DNA of 64,000 nucleotides from Photobacterium piscicola. Lineage in GTDB: Bacteria > Pseudomonadota > Gammaproteobacteria > Enterobacterales > Vibrionaceae. Position 1 is the stretch's first letter. Every line of letters begins with the position of its first letter. The translations under genes were made by a program, and so were the position numbers. Shown piece after piece: positions 60,001 through 64,000 of this stretch. The DNA is taken from assembly GCF_900166965.1 (NCBI RefSeq), contig NZ_FUZI01000003.1, positions 434,001 through 498,000 of the forward strand, given 5' to 3'. The notes below the pieces were generated by a model. That model saw nothing but the letters and a program-made list of their open reading frames with translations. It searched no databases and was not told where the DNA came from.

Positions 60001-61085
60001 GGATAACCTAGCGCTTGAGCTACACTATAGTTAGTTACTTGCCCCTGATAAATATTTAGGCCATTGAGTAAATGTTTATTTGTTGTCAGTGCTGTTTTAT
60101 AACCCAAATCAGCCAATTGTAAAATATAAGGTAAGGTCGCATTATTAAGGGCAAATGTTGATGTTCTTGCTACAGCACCAGGCATATTAGCAACACAATA
60201 ATGCACAACATCATCAACAATATAAGTAGGATTATCATGGGTGGTTGGATAAGATGTTTCAATACATCCGCCTTGATCTATCGCAACATCAACAATTGCA
60301 GATCCAGCTTTCATGCGGCGTATCATATCTTTTGTAACTAATTTTGGTGCTTGTGCTCCCGCAACAAGCACACACCCAATCACAAGATCTGCGGCAAGAA
60401 CATGTTTTTCAATAGTATCATTGGTTGAATAAAGACAAGTTACAGCGCCAGAAAAAAGACGATCAAGCTGACGTAATACTTCGATATTTCGATCAATAAT
60501 AACCACATTAGCACGGCAACCAACAGCCATCTGTGCGGCATTCATTCCAACAACACCGCCCCCAAGAATCACTACATTTGCAGGAGCAACACCAGGTACG
60601 CCAGCTAATAAAATACCTCGACCACCTCGTGATTTTTCAAGCGCAAAGGCACCTGCTTGTAATGACATTCTGCCTGCCACTTCTGACATAGGAGCTAATA
60701 ACGGTAATTGACCATTATCATCAGTTACTGTTTCATAGGCAATGCATATTGCTCCACTATTGATTAAGTCTTGTGTCTGTTCTTTATCTGGTGCCAAATG
60801 AAGATACGTAAATAATATTTGCCCTTTACGTAACAACATCCGCTCTGATGGCTGTGGTTCTTTGACCTTAACGATCATGTCGGCTAACTCAAACACTGCT
60901 TGTGCTGAATTTACAATTTGTGCACCTACCGCAATATAATCTTCATCACTGCATCCTATCCCCGTCCCAGCAAGCGTTTCAACATAAACAGTATGACCAT
61001 GTAATATCGCTTCTTTTACCGAGGCTGGCACCATACCAACACGATACTCATGTATTTTGATCTCTTTAGGAATACCAATTTTCAT
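59976..61085 (-). CDS. ald: Alanine dehydrogenase
   Basis: 369 residues, close to the usual 370-375. MKIGIPKEIKIHEYRVGMVP at the N-terminus, catalytic Lys in DMIVKVKEPQPSE, the His in FTYLHLAPD, the NAD-binding VVILGGGVVGMNAAQMAVG and the Asp in DVAIDQGGCIETS are all conserved. It interconverts L-alanine and pyruvate with NAD. No Lrp-like ald regulator is adjacent. The 3' end overlaps the convergent hydrolase gene by 25 bases, so no separate terminator can exist between them. Confidence 0.95.
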   Translation of the reverse strand: MKIGIPKEIKIHEYRVGMVPASVKEAILHGHTVYVETLAGTGIGCSDEDYIAVGAQIVNSAQAVFELADMIVKVKEPQPSERMLLRKGQILFTYLHLAPDKEQTQDLINSGAICIAYETVTDDNGQLPLLAPMSEVAGRMSLQAGAFALEKSRGGRGILLAGVPGVAPANVVILGGGVVGMNAAQMAVGCRANVVIIDRNIEVLRQLDRLFSGAVTCLYSTNDTIEKHVLAADLVIGCVLVAGAQAPKLVTKDMIRRMKAGSAIVDVAIDQGGCIETSYPTTHDNPTYIVDDVVHYCVANMPGAVARTSTFALNNATLPYILQLADLGYKTALTTNKHLLNGLNIYQGQVTNYSVAQALGYPYISSVFA

Positions 61086-61230
61086 CAGTGTATCCTTATC
61101 TATTTTTACTAGTCATATATATACAATAGTTAACAATAATAGATATTTCCCACTATTTTTTAATTAAAAATCAATGACTATCACTAGTTATTGATAGATA
61201 TATAAAATAATAATCCGTAAAAACAGGTAT

Positions 61231-61265
61231 AAAAAAACCGCGATAAAATATCACGGTTTTTTTAA
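61231..61265 (-). terminator. Terminator of the 89-residue gene (bidirectional)
   Basis: Stem AAAAAAACCG-C-GATA/TATC-A-CGGTTTTTTT with one mismatch and loop AAA; U runs occur in both directions. Confidence 0.88.
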
Positions 61266-61281
61266 TCATAACAGGCTTAAA

Positions 61282-61551
61282 TTAGATATCATCTTCCCAA
61301 GGCATATCAGGTAAAGCCGTTAAGTTTTCACGGTAACGTTTTAAATCAAACTTACCATCATTTTTCATTACATCAAAAACTTCAATAGATAATGCACAAG
61401 CAATCATCTGCACCGCTTCATCACGTGCTGTACCTGTCATCATTAAACGCATCAATGTTTCTTTTACAACTAATGGATTACCGTCAGTTAGCTGGTTTTC
61501 AACAGTTTCAACCAGCATGTCACCCGTCATGATTTCTTCGTTTTCCATCAT
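61282..61551 (-). CDS. Small conserved acidic protein, function unknown
   Basis: 89 residues, acidic and Met-rich, probably all-helical. Phrases such as VKETLMRLMMTGTARDEAVQMIA and the ending LPDMPWEDDI look like a conserved family rather than a random frame, and a good terminator follows. I do not recognise the family. There are two adjacent candidate starts, ATG 61551 and ATG 61548. Confidence 0.75.
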   Translation of the reverse strand: MMENEEIMTGDMLVETVENQLTDGNPLVVKETLMRLMMTGTARDEAVQMIACALSIEVFDVMKNDGKFDLKRYRENLTALPDMPWEDDI

Positions 61552-61623
61552 AAACCTATCTTAGTTATTTTAATCGTGCATAATTTAACATAGCGTATTC
61601 TTAGTACAAGATAATTGCTTACT

Positions 61624-62292
61624 TCACGCAGCTGCTGATGATAATTTATCTCTAAATAATGAATCTAGTAATGGTTTTGCCTCAACCATTGAAACAAATA
61701 AATGGTCAGCGTCAGTTGTTGTTAATGAAGGATGACCGTTAATCAATAGGCAACAAATATCGGCATTTTTTGCAGATTGTAAACCAGTACGGCTATCTTC
61801 TATCGCAACCACTTGGTAAGGTTGAACCTTCATTGCTTGACAAGCATGTAAGTAAACATCAGGAGACGGTTTATTATTTTCAACTTCATAGCCGCTAAAT
61901 ACCTGATCAAATAAATCTAACCAACCATGTAGTTTTAAGACACCTTCAACGTAATCTCGTGGAGCTCCCGTCACAACCGCCATAGGTACTTTACCTGAAA
62001 AAGCGTGAAGCACAGCATCAACGCCAGGTAACGCGGGGATCCCTTGCTGACGAATTTTAGTATCAGTCAATGCTTCCATTTCAGTCGTAATAGTAATGAT
62101 ATCTACATTAAGTTGATAACTATCAATAAAATGCTTCGCTATCTTTGGCCACGTTACCCCTGCATAATATTCAATAAAATCCTCTGCCGTTAACGTAACA
62201 CCGTATGTCGCTAAATAGGCACTCCAATTGTTAGCGTGAAACGTTTCCGAATCAACTAATGTGCCATCAAAATCAAAAAAAAGAGTTTGCAT
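61624..62292 (-). CDS. HAD-superfamily phosphatase (beta-phosphoglucomutase-like)
   Basis: 222 residues. HAD motif I is FFDFDGTLVDSE with nucleophile and acid/base Asp, motif II is AVVTGAP, motif III Lys in ENNKPSPDVY and motif IV AIEDSRTG. The four-helix cap is inserted after motif I, the subfamily IA layout shared by phosphoglycolate phosphatase and beta-phosphoglucomutase. The substrate, a small phosphate ester, is unknown. Confidence 0.88.
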   Translation of the reverse strand: MQTLFFDFDGTLVDSETFHANNWSAYLATYGVTLTAEDFIEYYAGVTWPKIAKHFIDSYQLNVDIITITTEMEALTDTKIRQQGIPALPGVDAVLHAFSGKVPMAVVTGAPRDYVEGVLKLHGWLDLFDQVFSGYEVENNKPSPDVYLHACQAMKVQPYQVVAIEDSRTGLQSAKNADICCLLINGHPSLTTTDADHLFVSMVEAKPLLDSLFRDKLSSAAA

Positions 62293-62389
62293 TATTTACC
62301 AAACGATAATTTCTATGAATAAAAGAACTGCTTTTATAACACCCTAATTTTACAAATAACAGCACACCGTTCATTACACAACAACTTCA

Positions 62390-64000
62390 TTATTTATTAC
62401 GTACTTGAAGAATTGTAATCGCATCATCAATCGCTACTGCGGGGCTATAATAAAAGCCTTGAATATAATGACATGCCATCTCAGATAAAATATCTAATTG
62501 CGCTTGCGTTTCAACACCTTCAGCAACAACTTCAACCTTCAATTTACGGCTAAGATCGATAACCAATGACACCAACATTTGACTCTCTTTACTGTGTTCA
62601 ATATCAACAATAAAGCTTCGATCAATCTTAATAATATCGGGTTTTATATCAATAATGGCAGCTAACGACGAATAACCCGTACCAAAATCATCCAATGAAA
62701 TCGCAATACCACGAGCTCTAAATGCCGCAAGAATATCAATAATGTTCTTACCGTCATCAAGGGCTGTTGATTCAGTAATTTCAATCATTATTGCGCTATA
62801 AGGTAAGTTATAGTTATTGATTGTTTCAAAAATATACTCTTGATTATGCTGTGAAAATTCTTTTACTGAGTGGTTAATTGAAAAAACAACATCGGTAAAA
62901 CCACTACGGTGAATACGATCTAAATCAGCACACGCTTTTTCAAAAACTAATTGACCTAACATGCCAATTAATCCGTAACGTTCAGCAATAGGAATAAAGA
63001 CCCCAGGAGAGATGAAGCCCTCTTGATCATCATACCAACGCGCTAATGCTTCAAATTTACATACGTGACCTGTTTTATTATCAACAATAGGCTGATAATG
63101 GACAATTATTTTTTGAGCACTGATGGCATGCTTTAATTTATCGCGTAATTTTAATTTGCGGATATATTCATGTTGTAATTGTTGATCATAAACACAGACA
63201 CCATTACGCCCTAACCACTTCTGCTCATACATAGCATAATCAGCATTCTTAAGTAAAGCTTGGTGCGTGGTACCACTTTCAGGATACGATGATATACCGA
63301 TACTGACAGTTAAATTTATATCAATATCATCACATTTAAGCGGTTGTGAAATAATTTTCACTAATTGATTAGCAATACGTTGAGCATAATTAACGTCTTG
63401 CTCTTTAATTAAAACTGCATATTCATCACCGCCATAACGACAAATCACACTATGCTCACATACCGTCATTCTAAGAATATTAGCTACTTTTTGTAACACT
63501 TTATCACCGAAATCATGCCCATAAAGATCGTTGAAAATCTTAAAGTCATCAAGATCAATAAATAAAAGTGAGCACACTGACGGCGGTGAATTATCCATTG
63601 CTACGTCATTAATTTGACCGATGTGTTTTTCTACTTTTTCAATAAAACGGCGACGATTCATTAACCCCGTAAGCGTGTCATTATTTGCTAATAGCTTTAA
63701 TTTCTTTTCTGTTTGCTTTCGAGAACTAATATCATGAAAAACACCGACATAATTAATAACATTATGATCATCTTCAATTTTATTAATCGTCATTTCTTCA
63801 GGATAAACAACACCATCACTGCGGCGATTATTTAATTGCCCCTGCCATGTTCCTGTTGTCTCAAGACTATGCCACATTTGTTTATAAAAAGCGGCATTAT
63901 GATAACCCGATGCTAATACACGTGGGTTCTCACCAATAATTTCAGCATGGCTATAGCCAGTTACTTTTTCAAAGGCTTTATTTACTGAAATTATATTATT
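62390..64000 (-). CDS. PAS-GGDEF-EAL composite c-di-GMP protein (N-terminus beyond window)
   Basis: The frame stays open to the right edge, so the protein is cut; 537 residues are visible. A PAS domain comes first (VNKAFEKVTGYSHAEIIGEN, then ASGYHNAAFYKQMW), then a GGDEF domain with intact CRYGGDEYAVL, then an EAL domain with intact KFEALARW, SLDDFGTGYSSL and AEGVETQ. Both cyclase and phosphodiesterase motifs are complete, so it could be bifunctional or one activity may dominate. An ATG at 63877 lies inside the PAS domain and is not the true start. Confidence 0.9.
   Translation of the reverse strand, partial: NNIISVNKAFEKVTGYSHAEIIGENPRVLASGYHNAAFYKQMWHSLETTGTWQGQLNNRRSDGVVYPEEMTINKIEDDHNVINYVGVFHDISSRKQTEKKLKLLANNDTLTGLMNRRRFIEKVEKHIGQINDVAMDNSPPSVCSLLFIDLDDFKIFNDLYGHDFGDKVLQKVANILRMTVCEHSVICRYGGDEYAVLIKEQDVNYAQRIANQLVKIISQPLKCDDIDINLTVSIGISSYPESGTTHQALLKNADYAMYEQKWLGRNGVCVYDQQLQHEYIRKLKLRDKLKHAISAQKIIVHYQPIVDNKTGHVCKFEALARWYDDQEGFISPGVFIPIAERYGLIGMLGQLVFEKACADLDRIHRSGFTDVVFSINHSVKEFSQHNQEYIFETINNYNLPYSAIMIEITESTALDDGKNIIDILAAFRARGIAISLDDFGTGYSSLAAIIDIKPDIIKIDRSFIVDIEHSKESQMLVSLVIDLSRKLKVEVVAEGVETQAQLDILSEMACHYIQGFYYSPAVAIDDAITILQVRNK

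Overview
The window looks like chromosomal DNA of an AT-rich marine gammaproteobacterium of the Vibrionaceae, most likely Photobacterium or a close relative. This is inferred from: proteins close to Escherichia coli orthologues in conserved operons (art, ebg, gal, yccA-tusE-yccX-rlmI) combined with low GC; a chromosomal Qnr-type pentapeptide protein; a large secreted chitinase; and c-di-GMP composite proteins. No rRNA, tRNA, CRISPR array or prophage was seen. The only mobile-element signal is one REP-associated-type (HUH/Y1) transposase gene bounded by a 12-bp inverted repeat.

Layout: 1-7.6 kb holds the tail of an unidentified gene, then a ynj operon (ynjA, a TVP38/flavoprotein-disulfide-reductase fusion, ynjBCD ABC transporter, ynjF). 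7.6-9.9 kb is the divergent punR/punC purine-nucleoside efflux pair. 10.3-13.2 kb is the arginine ABC transporter artP-artI-artQ-artM. At 13.3 kb lies an orphan MinE-like gene. 14.0-18.6 kb is a cbb3-like oxidase operon: a small cytochrome c, CcoN-like and CcoO-like subunits, and a five-haem CcoP-like fusion. 18.8-20.6 kb is a lysine riboswitch with an NhaC-type (LysW-like) lysine transporter, then a glyoxalase gene. 21.2-25.8 kb holds accessory genes: qnr, a cystatin-like lipoprotein, a CHMI-family isomerase, a lipoprotein, the transposase and a sugar acetyltransferase.

26-39 kb is a galactoside/galactose catabolic region. It contains ygjH, galR, a DsrE-family gene, a P-loop kinase gene, galT-galK-galM on the minus strand, then ebgR, ebgA, ebgC and ygjI on the plus strand. 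The outer genes reproduce the E. coli order ygjH-ebgR-ebgA-ebgC-ygjI, with the galR/gal block lying between ygjH and ebgR. Candidate GalR operators, CRP sites and an EbgR-type palindrome can be read from the DNA. EbgA/EbgC would release galactose and the Leloir enzymes would process it, but galE is absent from this window.

39-64 kb: a membrane EAL protein with a degenerate GGDEF, a small hypothetical, gltS, an OFA-family MFS gene, the aapJQMP amino-acid ABC transporter, the block yccA-tusE-yccX-rlmI, a YccT/CsgI-like periplasmic protein, a multidomain GH18 chitinase, an L,D-transpeptidase-like protein, an isochorismatase-family hydrolase converging on alanine dehydrogenase, a small conserved hypothetical, a HAD phosphatase and a GGDEF-EAL gene cut by the right edge. 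Most transcription units end in hairpins that are easy to see.
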